A DNA stretch of 64,000 bases from Oscillospiraceae bacterium (GTDB taxonomy: Bacteria; Bacillota; Clostridia; Oscillospirales; Acutalibacteraceae): contig DPOR01000005.1 in NCBI GenBank assembly GCA_003538135.1, forward strand, positions 1-64,000. Reading direction: 5' to 3'. The position numbers and the translations under genes are program-made. Under the pieces are notes generated by a model. The model was not told the origin of the DNA, searched no databases, and saw only the letters and a program-made list of their open reading frames with translations. Positions 32,702 to 42,325 of this stretch are shown here, in pieces (the first letter of the stretch is position 1; each line of letters starts with the position of its first letter).

Positions 32702-34615
32702 TCAGATATCGAGCCATGCTTCGGCGTGAGCGTCGGAGGGCATCCGCCAGTCGCCTCGCGGCGAGAGGCTGACCGAGCCGACCTTTGGACCGTCCGGTAT
32801 GCAGGAGCGTTTGAACTGCTGGGAGAAGAATCTCTTCAAAAAGAGTCTGAGCCACTTTTCGAGCTGCTCGCGGCTGTATACTCCGTCAAACGCGCGGCAT
32901 GCCATGAACATGAGCTTATCGGGCGAAGCGCCGAAGCGCTGGAAATGATAGAGGAAGAAATCGTGAACCTCGTATGGGCCGAGGGTATCCTCCGTCTTTT
33001 GGGCTATCTTGCCGCTGCTGTCGGGCGGAAGCAGCTCGGGGCTGACGGGGGTTGCGAGTATCTCGCGCAGAACCTCGCCCAGCTCGCCGCCTCTCTCGTC
33101 CGCCACAAATGAAACGAGATATCTGACGAGGGTCTTGGGCACGGAGCAGTTGACCCCGTACATACTCATATGGTCGGCGTTATAGGTGCACCAGCCGAGC
33201 GCAAGCTCGGAGAGGTCGCCCGTGCCGACGAGCAGCGCGCCCTCCTTGTTGGCGGTGTCCATAAGTATCTGCGTGCGCTCGCGCGCCTGAACATTTTCGT
33301 AGGTCACGTCGAGTATGCTCATATCGTGCCCTATGTCCCGCATATGCTGAGTACACGCGGGGACGATGTCTATATCCCTGAGCTCGGCCCCGATGCACTC
33401 CGTGAGCGTAACGGCGCTCGACTTCGTGCGCTTCGTGGTACCGAAGCCGGGCATTGTGATGCAGATTATATTTTCCTTCGGCAGGCGAAGCAGGTCAAAC
33501 GCCCTGTCCGCAACAAGCAGCGCAAGTGCCGAATCGAGCCCGCCCGAAATGCCTATCACAGCCTTTTTGAGCCCTATGTGCTCGATTCTCTTTGCAAGCC
33601 CCGCCGCCTGGATATTGAATATCTCGGCGCAGCGCGCACGTCTGACATTTTCGTCGGACGGCACGAACGGGTGCGCGTCGAACGCTCTGTCCATATCATC
33701 CTCTTTGAGCATCGGCAGAGTTATCGCAACGCGTCTCATGTCCCGCTCGGCATAGCGTGCCGCATTGTCGTAAAATTCGCTGTTTCTGCGCAGGGCTTCG
33801 AGCTTCTTTATATCGATACAGGCGCAGACCGCCGAACCGTCTCGCTCAAAGCGTTTGTTTTCGGCGAGTATGCCGCCGTTTTCCGCAACAGTACACGCGC
33901 CCGAGAACACAAGATCCGTCGTGCTCTCACCGACTCCGGCGGAGGAGTAGACATAGCCGCAGTAGCACCGCGCGCTCGTCTGCTCGATAAGGCTGCGTCT
34001 GAACTCGTTCTTCGTAACCATCTCGTCGGAGGCGGAGATATTGACTAAGATATTCGCGCCGCCGAGCGCCAGAACCGCGCCGGGCGACACGGGCACCCAC
34101 ATATCCTCACACACCTCTATTCCGACGGCGGCTCCGTTGTCCGCGCAGAAGAGCATAGTGCCGAACGGCACTTCCTCTCCGCAGATTTCGGCCGTGTCGC
34201 ACGGAATATCAAAAGCCGAGACAAAATGGCGCTTTTCGTAAAATTCATTGTAATTGGGCAGATAGCTCTTCGGCACCACGCCCGCTATTTTGCCGCTTTG
34301 GAACGCGGCGGCGCAGTTAAAAAGCCTGCCGCGCACGCGCACGGGAAGTCCGACTATAACAAGCGCACCTATATCCGCGCACTCGGCGACAAGTCTGCCG
34401 AGCGCCGCTTCCGCGCTTTCAATAAGCCTGTCCTGCGAGAAGAGGTCTGAGCAGGTGTAGCCGGTTATGCTAAGCTCCGGCAGGGCGATTATCTGCGCGC
34501 CGGAGGAGGCCGCCTCTCTTATCAGGGGCAGCATATTATCAACATTCTTATCGGGCGCGCCTACGGTCACTCTCGGGCAGACGGCCGCGGTCTTGACAAA
34601 GCCGAAGTCTTTCAA
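32702..34615 (-). CDS. nadE: Glutamine-dependent NAD+ synthetase
   Basis: This 637-aa two-domain enzyme has an N-terminal nitrilase-type glutaminase (about 1-290) with ALPELSITGYTC (Glu), KSYLPNYNEF (Lys) and VGIEVCEDMW (Cys nucleophile). The C-terminal NAD synthase (about 320-637) has the PP-loop GISGGLDSALAL. It converts nicotinate adenine dinucleotide to NAD+ using glutamine-derived ammonia. Length matches the family. First gene of the nadE-foldase-nitroreductase transcript. Confidence 0.95.
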   Translation of the reverse strand: MKDFGFVKTAAVCPRVTVGAPDKNVDNMLPLIREAASSGAQIIALPELSITGYTCSDLFSQDRLIESAEAALGRLVAECADIGALVIVGLPVRVRGRLFNCAAAFQSGKIAGVVPKSYLPNYNEFYEKRHFVSAFDIPCDTAEICGEEVPFGTMLFCADNGAAVGIEVCEDMWVPVSPGAVLALGGANILVNISASDEMVTKNEFRRSLIEQTSARCYCGYVYSSAGVGESTTDLVFSGACTVAENGGILAENKRFERDGSAVCACIDIKKLEALRRNSEFYDNAARYAERDMRRVAITLPMLKEDDMDRAFDAHPFVPSDENVRRARCAEIFNIQAAGLAKRIEHIGLKKAVIGISGGLDSALALLVADRAFDLLRLPKENIICITMPGFGTTKRTKSSAVTLTECIGAELRDIDIVPACTQHMRDIGHDMSILDVTYENVQARERTQILMDTANKEGALLVGTGDLSELALGWCTYNADHMSMYGVNCSVPKTLVRYLVSFVADERGGELGEVLREILATPVSPELLPPDSSGKIAQKTEDTLGPYEVHDFFLYHFQRFGASPDKLMFMACRAFDGVYSREQLEKWLRLFLKRFFSQQFKRSCIPDGPKVGSVSLSPRGDWRMPSDAHAEAWLDI

Positions 34616-34721
34616 GCTATCACGTTCCCTTCCGCAAATCCTGTTAAATCCTATTATACGTATATAGTATATACTAATTCGCGCTCTAAATCAATCCTTT
34701 TCATTTTTCGGAGGTGATCCT

Positions 34722-36062
34722 ACGGACACGTTTTATTCGCTCGTTTCCTCTGTAAATTCCGCCCTTTGGGGAGTCCCGCTGCTCGTCGCTTTTACGGGCA
34801 CGGGACTGCTTTTAAGTGTGCGGTCGGGATTTTTTCAGCTGACGCACATCGGCACCTGGATGAAGACGACGCTCGGCAGCATATTCGGCAAGAAGAGCCG
34901 TCGCTCGGGCGAGGGCTCGATATCGCAGACTCAGGCGCTCTCCGCCGCGCTCGCCGCGTGCATGGGCACGGGAAATATAGTCGGCGTGGCGGCGGCTGTT
35001 GCCTCGGGCGGCGCGGGCGCGGTCTTTTGGATGGTAATAAGCGCGATAATCGGCATGATGAGCGCATGCTGCGAAAACATCCTCGGCATAAAGTACCGCT
35101 GCCGCGACAAAAACGGCGAGTGGATGGGCGGCGCGTTCCTCTATATGGAGCGCGGGCTGGGCTTTAAAAAGACGGCGAAGATTTTTTGCGTTCTGCTCGT
35201 TGCGGCCTCGCTCGGAATAGGCAACATGACGCAGGCGAACGCCGCCGCGCTCTCGCTTCGCGGCTCGTTCGGGCTGAGCCCCGCGATAACGGGCGCGGTG
35301 CTCGCGGTCGGCGTTTTCGCAGTCACCTGCGGCGGGCTCAAGAGAATAGCATCGGCTGCGGAGAAGATAATCCCCGCCATGACGGCGATATTTATTTTGG
35401 CGAACTTCGCCGTCATAGCAAAAAACTTTCGGGCAGTTCCGTCGGCGTTTTGCAGAATAATATCGGAGGCCTTTTCCCTGCGTGCGGCGGCGGGCGGCGC
35501 GGCGGGCTGCGGGATAAAAAAAGCTCTGCGCTACGGGGTGGCGCGGGGCGTGTTTTCAAACGAAGCGGGGCTCGGCAGCAACGCCATAATTCATGCGGCG
35601 GCCGAGACGGACTCCCCTGCCGAGCAGGGCTGCTGGGGAATACTCGAGGTTTTTCTCGACACCGTTGTTATGTGCACCGTGACAGCAATAACGCTCCTTG
35701 TGTCCGGCGTGCCCATAGACGGCGACGGCTCTCTCGCCTGCGCCGCGGCATTCGGCAGCGTGTTCGGATCGGCGGGCAGCATTTTCGTGTGCCTGAGCGT
35801 CTGCGTATTCGCCTTTGCCACGCTCATCGGCTGGTCATATTACGGGCGGCGCGGGCTCGAATATCTGCTCGGCGAAAAAAGCGCGGGGATATACAATCTC
35901 ATCTACTCGGCGGCGGTATTCGTCGGCTGCGTCACCGACCTCAGGCTCATATGGGAGCTATCCGACCTCGCAAACGCGCTCATGGCCGTACCCAATCTCA
36001 TCTCGCTCTGCCTGCTCGGCGGTGAAGCGACGGAGGAACTGAAAAAGGCATATCCGAAATGA
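34722..36062 (+). CDS. Alanine/glycine:cation symporter (AGCS), probable ACG start
   Basis: This 446-aa membrane protein is of the AGCS (AlsT/DagA) family with about ten helices. Diagnostic stretches are GTGNIVGVAAAVASGGAGAVFW and FSNEAGLGSNAIIHAAAE. The frame is open from 34722, where ACG sits 7 nt after a strong GGAGGTGAT site. The residues that follow (DTFYSLVSSVNSALWGVP) match the first helix of the family. No ATG, GTG or TTG is available at that position; the first usual start, GTG at 34818, would delete this helix. So either ACG is used or an ATG mutated. It imports alanine or glycine with Na+. Confidence 0.85.
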   Translation, partial: TDTFYSLVSSVNSALWGVPLLVAFTGTGLLLSVRSGFFQLTHIGTWMKTTLGSIFGKKSRRSGEGSISQTQALSAALAACMGTGNIVGVAAAVASGGAGAVFWMVISAIIGMMSACCENILGIKYRCRDKNGEWMGGAFLYMERGLGFKKTAKIFCVLLVAASLGIGNMTQANAAALSLRGSFGLSPAITGAVLAVGVFAVTCGGLKRIASAAEKIIPAMTAIFILANFAVIAKNFRAVPSAFCRIISEAFSLRAAAGGAAGCGIKKALRYGVARGVFSNEAGLGSNAIIHAAAETDSPAEQGCWGILEVFLDTVVMCTVTAITLLVSGVPIDGDGSLACAAAFGSVFGSAGSIFVCLSVCVFAFATLIGWSYYGRRGLEYLLGEKSAGIYNLIYSAAVFVGCVTDLRLIWELSDLANALMAVPNLISLCLLGGEATEELKKAYPK

Positions 36063-36238
36063 TATATAAGTGTTGATTTATTGATATAACCATGTATAAT
36101 ATGTATAGACAGGATGTATTATGGGGGTTTGTGCGGAAACGCGGCGTAAAGCTGTTTTTGAGCGTATATCGCCGCGCTGAATAAAAATCAACTATAATCA
36201 TTATTTTACGCGCAAGCGAAAATATTCGGAGTCAAATC

Positions 36239-36973
36239 ATGCCGGGATTTTTATGTGATCTGCATATTCATTCGTGCCTGTCGCCCTGCGGCGACGGGGA
36301 CATGACCCCCTATAACCTTGTCAACATGGCAAAGGTCATGGGGCTTGATATCCTTGCGCTGACAGACCACAATTCCTCTCTCAACTGCCCCGCCGCGGCG
36401 CGGGCGGCAAGGGACGCAGGGATAGCCTTCGTGCCCGGGATGGAGCTTACCACCTCGGAGGAGGTTCATGTCGTTTGCCTGTTCCCGGATGTCGATTCCT
36501 CGCTCCGGTTTTCGGGCTATGTCTCGGAGCGCCTGCCGAAGATAAAAAACAGGCTCGATATTTTCGGCGAGCAGCTGATAATGGACGAGCTCGACGGTGT
36601 TCTCGGCTGCGAGGAAAATCTGCTGAGCACCGCAAGCTTCATTTCGATAAGCGAGGTTTTTTCGCTCGTCTCCGACTTCGGCGGCGTCTGCTACCCCGCG
36701 CATATCGACCGCCCGTCGTTCAGCGTCACGGCAAACCTCGGTTCGTTTGACGAGAGCTGGGGCTTCATAAACGCCGAGCTGTCCGCTTTTGCTCAAACGG
36801 ACAAGCTGACACAAGCGCATCCCCTGCTCGAGAATATGCGGCTTTTGCGCGCATCGGACGCGCACTTTCTCGAAAATATCGGCTCGGCGAGCACCGAGCT
36901 CGAGCTCCCCTGCGCATCGCCGCAGGCGGTCATTGACCTGTTAAAAAGTAATTACTGCCCGCCGGGTATGTAA
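36239..36973 (+). CDS. PHP-domain phosphoesterase
   Basis: This 244-aa protein has the PHP metal motifs CDLHIHSCLSPCGDG, ALTDHNSS, a middle EL/VH pair, PAHIDRPSF and SDAHFLENIG. PHP proteins hydrolyse phosphoesters (nucleotide or histidinol phosphate). In Clostridia one is often encoded just before the hydrogenase genes, as here (144 nt upstream of hydC), though its role there is not known. Confidence 0.87.
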   Translation: MPGFLCDLHIHSCLSPCGDGDMTPYNLVNMAKVMGLDILALTDHNSSLNCPAAARAARDAGIAFVPGMELTTSEEVHVVCLFPDVDSSLRFSGYVSERLPKIKNRLDIFGEQLIMDELDGVLGCEENLLSTASFISISEVFSLVSDFGGVCYPAHIDRPSFSVTANLGSFDESWGFINAELSAFAQTDKLTQAHPLLENMRLLRASDAHFLENIGSASTELELPCASPQAVIDLLKSNYCPPGM

Positions 36974-37116
36974 ATTGGTATACAGCTTATCGATATTTTT
37001 TTCCTTAAACTGTAGAAATTTTGCATTTCGCGTGTTATAATTACTTCTAATGCGAAAGGGATTCCCCTTTTTGCCTATCTGTATTTTTCTCAAACTTAAG
37101 GAGGGAGAGGCTACAA

Positions 37117-37617
37117 ATGCTCAAAAAAATCAGTAAGATACCTTTTTCCGGCACCCCGGAGCAGGAGGAGAAGCTCAGAGCCGTTATCGCCGAGTGCAAC
37201 GGCGACAAAAGCCTGCTGATGCACGTCATGCAGGAGGCGCAGCTCATCTACGGTTATCTTCCGTTCGAGGTACAGGCTATAATAGCCGAGGGAATGGACG
37301 TTCCGCTTGAAAAGGTATACGGTGTATCAACTTTCTACGCTCAGTTCGCTCTGAGTCCCAAGGGCAGATACAACATCTCCGTATGTCTCGGAACCGCGTG
37401 CTATGTCAAGGGCTCGCAGGCTATCCTCGACAAGATAAGCGAGAGGCTCGGCATAGCCCCGGGCGAGTGCAGCGACGACGCGTGCTTCTCTATCGAGGCC
37501 TGCCGCTGCATAGGCGCTTGCGGACTTGCCCCTGTCATGACTGTCAACGACGATGTCTACGGCAGGCTCACCCCCGACCAGATAGACGGTATTCTCGACA
37601 AATACCTCGACGCTTAA
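37117..37617 (+). CDS. hydC: Hydrogenase subunit HydC (NuoE-like, [2Fe-2S])
   Basis: This 166-aa thioredoxin-fold protein has the [2Fe-2S] ligands Cys90, Cys95, Cys131 and Cys135 (SVCLGTACYV, CRCIGACG). It is the small flavoprotein partner in the electron-bifurcating NADH/ferredoxin-linked hydrogenase, passing electrons near the FMN site of HydB. First gene of the hyd block, with GGAGGGAG ribosome site. A weak -10 TATAAT lies at 37036-37041. Confidence 0.93.
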   Translation: MLKKISKIPFSGTPEQEEKLRAVIAECNGDKSLLMHVMQEAQLIYGYLPFEVQAIIAEGMDVPLEKVYGVSTFYAQFALSPKGRYNISVCLGTACYVKGSQAILDKISERLGIAPGECSDDACFSIEACRCIGACGLAPVMTVNDDVYGRLTPDQIDGILDKYLDA

Positions 37618-37621
37618 CGCC

Positions 37622-38170
37622 ATGCGCGAGCTGTCACTCAACATTCTCGATATAGCCCAGAACTCCATCTCCGCCGGAGCGTCGCTGATAACAATAGAGG
37701 TCAGCGAGGACACAAGGGAGCACCTGCTCTCGCTCACCGTCTCCGACAACGGCTGCGGCATGGACGAGGAGACTCTCAGAAACGTCTGCGACCCGTTTTT
37801 CACCACGCGCACAACGCGCAAGGTCGGCATGGGGATTCCGCTGTTTCGCCTCGCGGCGGAGCAGACCGGCGGCAGCTTTGAGATAACCTCCGAAAAGGGA
37901 GTCGGAACCTCAACTAAGGCCGTATTTCATTCGGACAGCATAGACTTCACCCCCTTGGGGGACATGACCTCGACTGTAACCGTGCTCGTCTCGATGAACA
38001 CCGACAGGGACTTTATCTACCGCAGAAAGGTCGACGGCGAAGAATTCGTGCTCGACACGCGGGAGATAAAAAATATTCTCGAGGGCGTGCCGCTCGACAA
38101 TCCGGAGGTCGTGCAGTGGATGAAGGAATATATCGACGAGAACACCGCGCTTCTCACAAAATCCATATGA
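37622..38170 (+). CDS. HATPase-domain protein inside the hydrogenase operon
   Basis: This 182-aa protein has a GHKL ATP-binding domain with the N-box DIAQNSISAGA, SDNGCGM (G1 box), TTRTTRKVGMGIP and GGSFEITSEKGVGT (G2-type box). No histidine-phosphotransfer region is seen, so it is anti-sigma-kinase-like rather than a full sensor kinase. It starts 4 nt after hydC. Its conserved location suggests regulation or assembly of the complex, but function is not established. Confidence 0.82.
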   Translation: MRELSLNILDIAQNSISAGASLITIEVSEDTREHLLSLTVSDNGCGMDEETLRNVCDPFFTTRTTRKVGMGIPLFRLAAEQTGGSFEITSEKGVGTSTKAVFHSDSIDFTPLGDMTSTVTVLVSMNTDRDFIYRRKVDGEEFVLDTREIKNILEGVPLDNPEVVQWMKEYIDENTALLTKSI

Positions 38171-38198
38171 CGGCGTTTGCGCCGGGAAAGGAACAACC

Positions 38199-38570
38199 AT
38201 GAAATCACTTGCTGAACTTAACGCAATAAGAGATAAGGCAAAAGCCAATATGAACGTCCGCGACGACAGCGAAAGCTCGACCCGCGTACTCGTCGGCATG
38301 GCGACCTGCGGCATCGCGGCGGGCGCAAAGCCCGTGCTGACAGCCCTTGTTGACGAGGTTGCGCGCCGCAATCTCAGCCACGTCACCGTCTCGCAGACCG
38401 GCTGCATCGGTATGTGCCAGTATGAGCCGATAGTCGAGGTTCTCGAGCCGGGCAAGGAAAAGGTCACCTATGTAAAGGTAACGCCCGAAATGGTCGCGCG
38501 CATTGTCAGCGACCACCTCGTCAACGGCAACCCCGTTACGGAATTTACGGTCGGCGCTATCGCCAAATAA
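38199..38570 (+). CDS. Small [2Fe-2S] thioredoxin-like ferredoxin
   Basis: This 123-aa protein has Cys37 in GMATCGIAAG and Cys69/Cys73 in TGCIGMC. It has three visible cysteines where the standard fold uses four. Thioredoxin-like ferredoxin fold, probably relaying electrons between HydC and HydB. Gene spacing (28 nt before, 15 nt after) places it firmly in the operon. Confidence 0.85.
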   Translation: MKSLAELNAIRDKAKANMNVRDDSESSTRVLVGMATCGIAAGAKPVLTALVDEVARRNLSHVTVSQTGCIGMCQYEPIVEVLEPGKEKVTYVKVTPEMVARIVSDHLVNGNPVTEFTVGAIAK

Positions 38571-38585
38571 CAAGGAGGGAAATCA

Positions 38586-40397
38586 ATGTATCGTTCACAC
38601 GTTCTTGTCTGCGGCGGTACCGGCTGTACTTCTTCTCACAGCGCAGAAATAATTGCCGAGTTTGAAAAGGAGATCGCCGAGAAAGGTCTCGCAGACGAAA
38701 TCAAGGTCATCAGGACAGGCTGCTTCGGTCTGTGCGCCCTGGGCCCGATAGTCGTTGTCTATCCCGAGGGTGCGTTCTACAGCCAGATAAAGGTTGAGGA
38801 CGTCTCCGAGATAGTTGACGAGCACCTTATCAAGGGCAGAATAGTCAAGCACCTGCTCTATGACGACACCGTGGCCGGCGACACCGTCAAAAGCCTCAAC
38901 GAGACTCAGTTCTATAAGAAGCAGAAGAGAGTCGCGCTGCGCAACTGCGGCGTCATCGACCCCGAAAATATCAACGAATACATAGCCATGGACGGCTATC
39001 AGGCTCTCGCAAAGTGCCTGACCGAATACACCCCGGACGAGGTCATCCAGATAGTCAAGGACTCCGGCCTTCGCGGCAGAGGCGGCGGCGGATTCCCGAC
39101 CGGACTCAAGTGGAGCTTCACGAGAAAGAATCAGGCGGATCAGAAATATGTCGTCTGCAACGCCGACGAGGGCGACCCCGGCGCGTTCATGGATCGCTCC
39201 GTGCTTGAGGGCGACCCGCACTGCATCGTCGAGGCCATGGCCATATGCGGCTACGCCACCGGCGCCACCGAGGGCTACATCTACGTCCGCGCGGAGTATC
39301 CCATAGCGGTCAAGAGACTTCAAATAGCCATTGACTCCGCCCGCGAGCTCGGGCTGCTCGGCAAAAACATATTCGACAGCGGCTTCGATTTTGACCTCCA
39401 CATAAGACTCGGTGCAGGCGCATTCGTCTGCGGCGAGGAGACCGCGCTCATGACCTCCATAGAGGGCAACCGCGGCGAGCCCCGTCCGAGACCTCCGTTC
39501 CCGGCGGAGAAGGGTCTTTTCGGAAAGCCCACTACCGAAAACAACGTCGAGACCTTCGCAAATATCCCGCAGATAATCCTGCACGGCGCGGAGAGCTTCG
39601 CCTCCATGGGCACCGAGCGCTCCAAGGGCACCAAGGTCTTTGCGCTCGGCGGCAACATAAAGCACACCGGCCTCGTTGAAATCCCCATGGGCACGACCCT
39701 GCGCGAGATAGTCGAGGACATCGGCGGCGGAATACCCAACGGCAGAAAATTCAAGGCTGCGCAGACCGGCGGCCCCTCCGGCGGCTGCATCCCCGCAAGC
39801 CTCATGGACACCGAAATAGACTACGACAACCTCACCGCCATAGGCTGCATGATGGGCTCGGGCGGACTTATAGTCATGGATGACAGCAACTGCATGGTCG
39901 ATATAGCTAAATTCTTCCTCGACTTCACGGTTGACGAGTCCTGCGGAAAGTGCTCCCCCTGCCGTATCGGCACGAGAAGAATGCAGGAGATACTCGAGAA
40001 GATAATCGCCGGCAAGGCGACTCTCGACGACCTCGACAAGCTCGAGGAGCTCGCCCACTACATAAAAGAGAACTCCCTTTGCGGTCTGGGTCAGACGGCG
40101 CCCAACCCCGTTCTCGCAACCCTCAAGTTCTTCCGCGAGGAGTACATAGCGCATATAGTTGACAAGAAGTGTCCCGCAGGCGTCTGCAAGGCGCTGCTGA
40201 GCTTCAAGATAGACAAGGATCTGTGCATCGGCTGCGGCCTTTGCGCCAGAAACTGCCCCGTCTCGGCTATCGGCAAGACCGACTATATCGCAGAGGACCA
40301 CAAGCTGCCTTCGTACGAGATAGACACCGCCAAGTGCATCAAGTGCGGCGTCTGCCTTGAAAACTGCAAGCGTGCCAAGGCTATCAGCAAAGGTTAA
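38586..40397 (+). CDS. hydB: Hydrogenase subunit HydB (NuoF-like flavoprotein)
   Basis: This 603-aa protein has an N-terminal [2Fe-2S] domain (Cys9, Cys14, then TGCFGLC). The NuoF core has the FMN/NADH motifs RGRGGGGFPTG and CNADEGDPGAFMD, the [4Fe-4S] loop ESCGKCSPC, and a C-terminal double [4Fe-4S] ferredoxin (CIGCGLCARNCP, CIKCGVCLENCK). It binds NAD(H) and FMN and is the bifurcation site of the HydABC complex, coupling NADH and reduced ferredoxin to H2. Confidence 0.95.
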   Translation: MYRSHVLVCGGTGCTSSHSAEIIAEFEKEIAEKGLADEIKVIRTGCFGLCALGPIVVVYPEGAFYSQIKVEDVSEIVDEHLIKGRIVKHLLYDDTVAGDTVKSLNETQFYKKQKRVALRNCGVIDPENINEYIAMDGYQALAKCLTEYTPDEVIQIVKDSGLRGRGGGGFPTGLKWSFTRKNQADQKYVVCNADEGDPGAFMDRSVLEGDPHCIVEAMAICGYATGATEGYIYVRAEYPIAVKRLQIAIDSARELGLLGKNIFDSGFDFDLHIRLGAGAFVCGEETALMTSIEGNRGEPRPRPPFPAEKGLFGKPTTENNVETFANIPQIILHGAESFASMGTERSKGTKVFALGGNIKHTGLVEIPMGTTLREIVEDIGGGIPNGRKFKAAQTGGPSGGCIPASLMDTEIDYDNLTAIGCMMGSGGLIVMDDSNCMVDIAKFFLDFTVDESCGKCSPCRIGTRRMQEILEKIIAGKATLDDLDKLEELAHYIKENSLCGLGQTAPNPVLATLKFFREEYIAHIVDKKCPAGVCKALLSFKIDKDLCIGCGLCARNCPVSAIGKTDYIAEDHKLPSYEIDTAKCIKCGVCLENCKRAKAISKG

Positions 40398-40417
40398 GGA
40401 AGGAGGGTCAACACAGC

Positions 40418-42160
40418 ATGGAAATGGTAAATATTAAGATAAACAATATGCCTCTGAGCGTACCCAAGGGCATATCCATACTTGAGGCGGCGCGTACGGC
40501 CGGCATAGAGATCCCGACCCTCTGCTACCTCAAGAAGATAAACGAAATCGGCGCGTGCCGTATCTGCATGGTTGAGGTCAAGGGCGCCCGCTCGCTCGTG
40601 ACCGCCTGCGTCTACCCCGTAAACGAGGGCATGGAGATATTCACAAACACGGAGCGCGTGCGAAAGAGCCGCAAGACGACTCTCGAGCTCATCCTCTCTA
40701 CGCATGACAGGAAGTGTCTCTCCTGCATACGCAGCGGAACCTGCGAGCTCCAGCAGCTCTGCAAGGAGTTCGGCGTTGACGACGAGGGTCGCTTCGACGG
40801 CGCGAATCCCGTCCACGAATACGACGACTCCGCCATACATATGATAAGAGACAACGGAAAGTGCATCCTCTGCCGCCGCTGCGTAGCCGCGTGCCAGGCT
40901 CAGCACATCTCCGTTATCGGCGCAAACGCCCGCGGCTTTGACACTCACATCGGCTCGGCATTCGAGAAGCCGCTCGACTCCGTGGCGTGCGTCTCCTGCG
41001 GCCAGTGCATAGTCAACTGCCCGACCGGCGCTATCTACGAGAAGGATGACACCGCAAAGGTGCTCGAGGCTATAAACGACCCCGAGAAGTTCGTCGTTGT
41101 TCACACCGCGCCCTCTATCCGCGTCACTCTCGGCGAGTGCTTCGGAATGCACATAGGCACCAACGTTCAGGGCAAGATGGTCGCGGCGCTCAGACGTCTC
41201 GGCTTCGACAAGGTCTTTGACACCGACTTCGGCGCGGACCTCACGATAGTCGAAGAGGCAAACGAGTTCCTCGGCAGAGTCCAGAACGGCGGCGTGCTCC
41301 CGATGATAACCTCCTGCTCGCCCGGATGGATAAAATACTGCGAGCATTACTACCCCGATATGCTCGATCACCTCTCCTCCTGCAAGTCGCCCCAGCAGAT
41401 GTCGGGCGCGGTAATCAAGACCTGGTATGCGGAGAAGATGGGAATCGACCCGAAGGATATCGTCGTTGTCGGCATAATGCCCTGCACGGCGAAGAAGTTC
41501 GAGACAAAGCGCGACGATCAGTCCGCGTCCGGCTATCCGGATGTCGACTACTCCCTGACCACGAGAGAGCTCGGCAGAATGATAGAAAGCGCGGGTATCT
41601 TCTTCAAGCACCTGCCCGACGAGGAATTTGACAACCCGCTCGGCGATTCCACCGGCGCGGCAGTCATCTTCGGCGCAACCGGCGGCGTTATGGAAGCGGC
41701 GCTGAGAACCGCCGTAGAAAAGCTCTCCGGCGAGGAGCTCAAGAGCCTCGACTTCACCGAGGTTCGCGGCACCGAGGGCATAAAGGAAGCGTCCTACACC
41801 GTCAACGGCATGGAGATAAAGGTCTGCGTAGTCAGCGGACTCGCAAACGCCAACACTATTATGGAGAAGGTCAAAAACGGCACCGCCGACTACCACTTCA
41901 TAGAGATCATGGGCTGCCCCGGCGGCTGCGTCAACGGCGGCGGCCAGCCGATACAGCACGCAGTCGTGCGCAACTTCGTCGACCTCAGAGCGCGCAGAGC
42001 CGCAGCTCTCTACGAGGCGGACAAGGATATGCCCCTGCGCAAGTCGCATGAGAGCGAGGCTGTCAAGCGTCTCTACGCCGAGTTCCTCGGCGAGCCCGGC
42101 AGCCACAAGGCGCACGAAGTGCTCCACACCTCATATGTTGCAAGACCGAAATATAAATAA
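40418..42160 (+). CDS. hydA: [FeFe]-hydrogenase catalytic subunit HydA
   Basis: This 580-aa protein has, in order, a [2Fe-2S] domain (Cys36, 47, 50, 64) and a His96/Cys100/Cys103/Cys109 [4Fe-4S] site. Two further [4Fe-4S] clusters follow (Cys149-159 and Cys191-201), and then the H-cluster with L1 TSCSPGW (Cys300), L2 MPCTAKKFE (Cys356) and L3 EIMGCPGGCVNGGG (Cys500, Cys504). All H-cluster ligands are present. It produces or uses H2 as part of HydABC in the cytoplasm. The maturation genes hydE, hydF and hydG are not in the window. Confidence 0.97.
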   Translation: MEMVNIKINNMPLSVPKGISILEAARTAGIEIPTLCYLKKINEIGACRICMVEVKGARSLVTACVYPVNEGMEIFTNTERVRKSRKTTLELILSTHDRKCLSCIRSGTCELQQLCKEFGVDDEGRFDGANPVHEYDDSAIHMIRDNGKCILCRRCVAACQAQHISVIGANARGFDTHIGSAFEKPLDSVACVSCGQCIVNCPTGAIYEKDDTAKVLEAINDPEKFVVVHTAPSIRVTLGECFGMHIGTNVQGKMVAALRRLGFDKVFDTDFGADLTIVEEANEFLGRVQNGGVLPMITSCSPGWIKYCEHYYPDMLDHLSSCKSPQQMSGAVIKTWYAEKMGIDPKDIVVVGIMPCTAKKFETKRDDQSASGYPDVDYSLTTRELGRMIESAGIFFKHLPDEEFDNPLGDSTGAAVIFGATGGVMEAALRTAVEKLSGEELKSLDFTEVRGTEGIKEASYTVNGMEIKVCVVSGLANANTIMEKVKNGTADYHFIEIMGCPGGCVNGGGQPIQHAVVRNFVDLRARRAAALYEADKDMPLRKSHESEAVKRLYAEFLGEPGSHKAHEVLHTSYVARPKYK

Positions 42161-42168
42161 GCACAAAT

Positions 42169-42218
42169 AAAGAATCAATCCCGCTCTGCAAAGGTGGGAT
42201 TGATTCTTTAACTTTTTT
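42169..42218 (+). terminator. Terminator of the hyd operon
   Basis: The stem AAAGAATCAATCCC...GGGATTGATTCTTT is followed by a T-rich run, right after hydA. Confidence 0.92.
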
Positions 42219-42325
42219 AAAAATCAAAACACGATTGACTTTTTTACTCTTTCTGTTAAAATATAATTGTAGCGCAGAAGTATTGTCATTTATCCGCCTC
42301 AAGGAAATTGAAAGGATGTGAAGTG

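Noticed and set aside
38595..40301. Long minus-strand frame opposite hydB
   Set aside because: HydB is complete on the plus strand; the antisense frame has no recognisable motif.
40394..42127. Long minus-strand frame opposite hydA
   Set aside because: It is antisense to a fully matching HydA with all cluster ligands; the translation has no domain and its composition follows the codon bias of the other strand.
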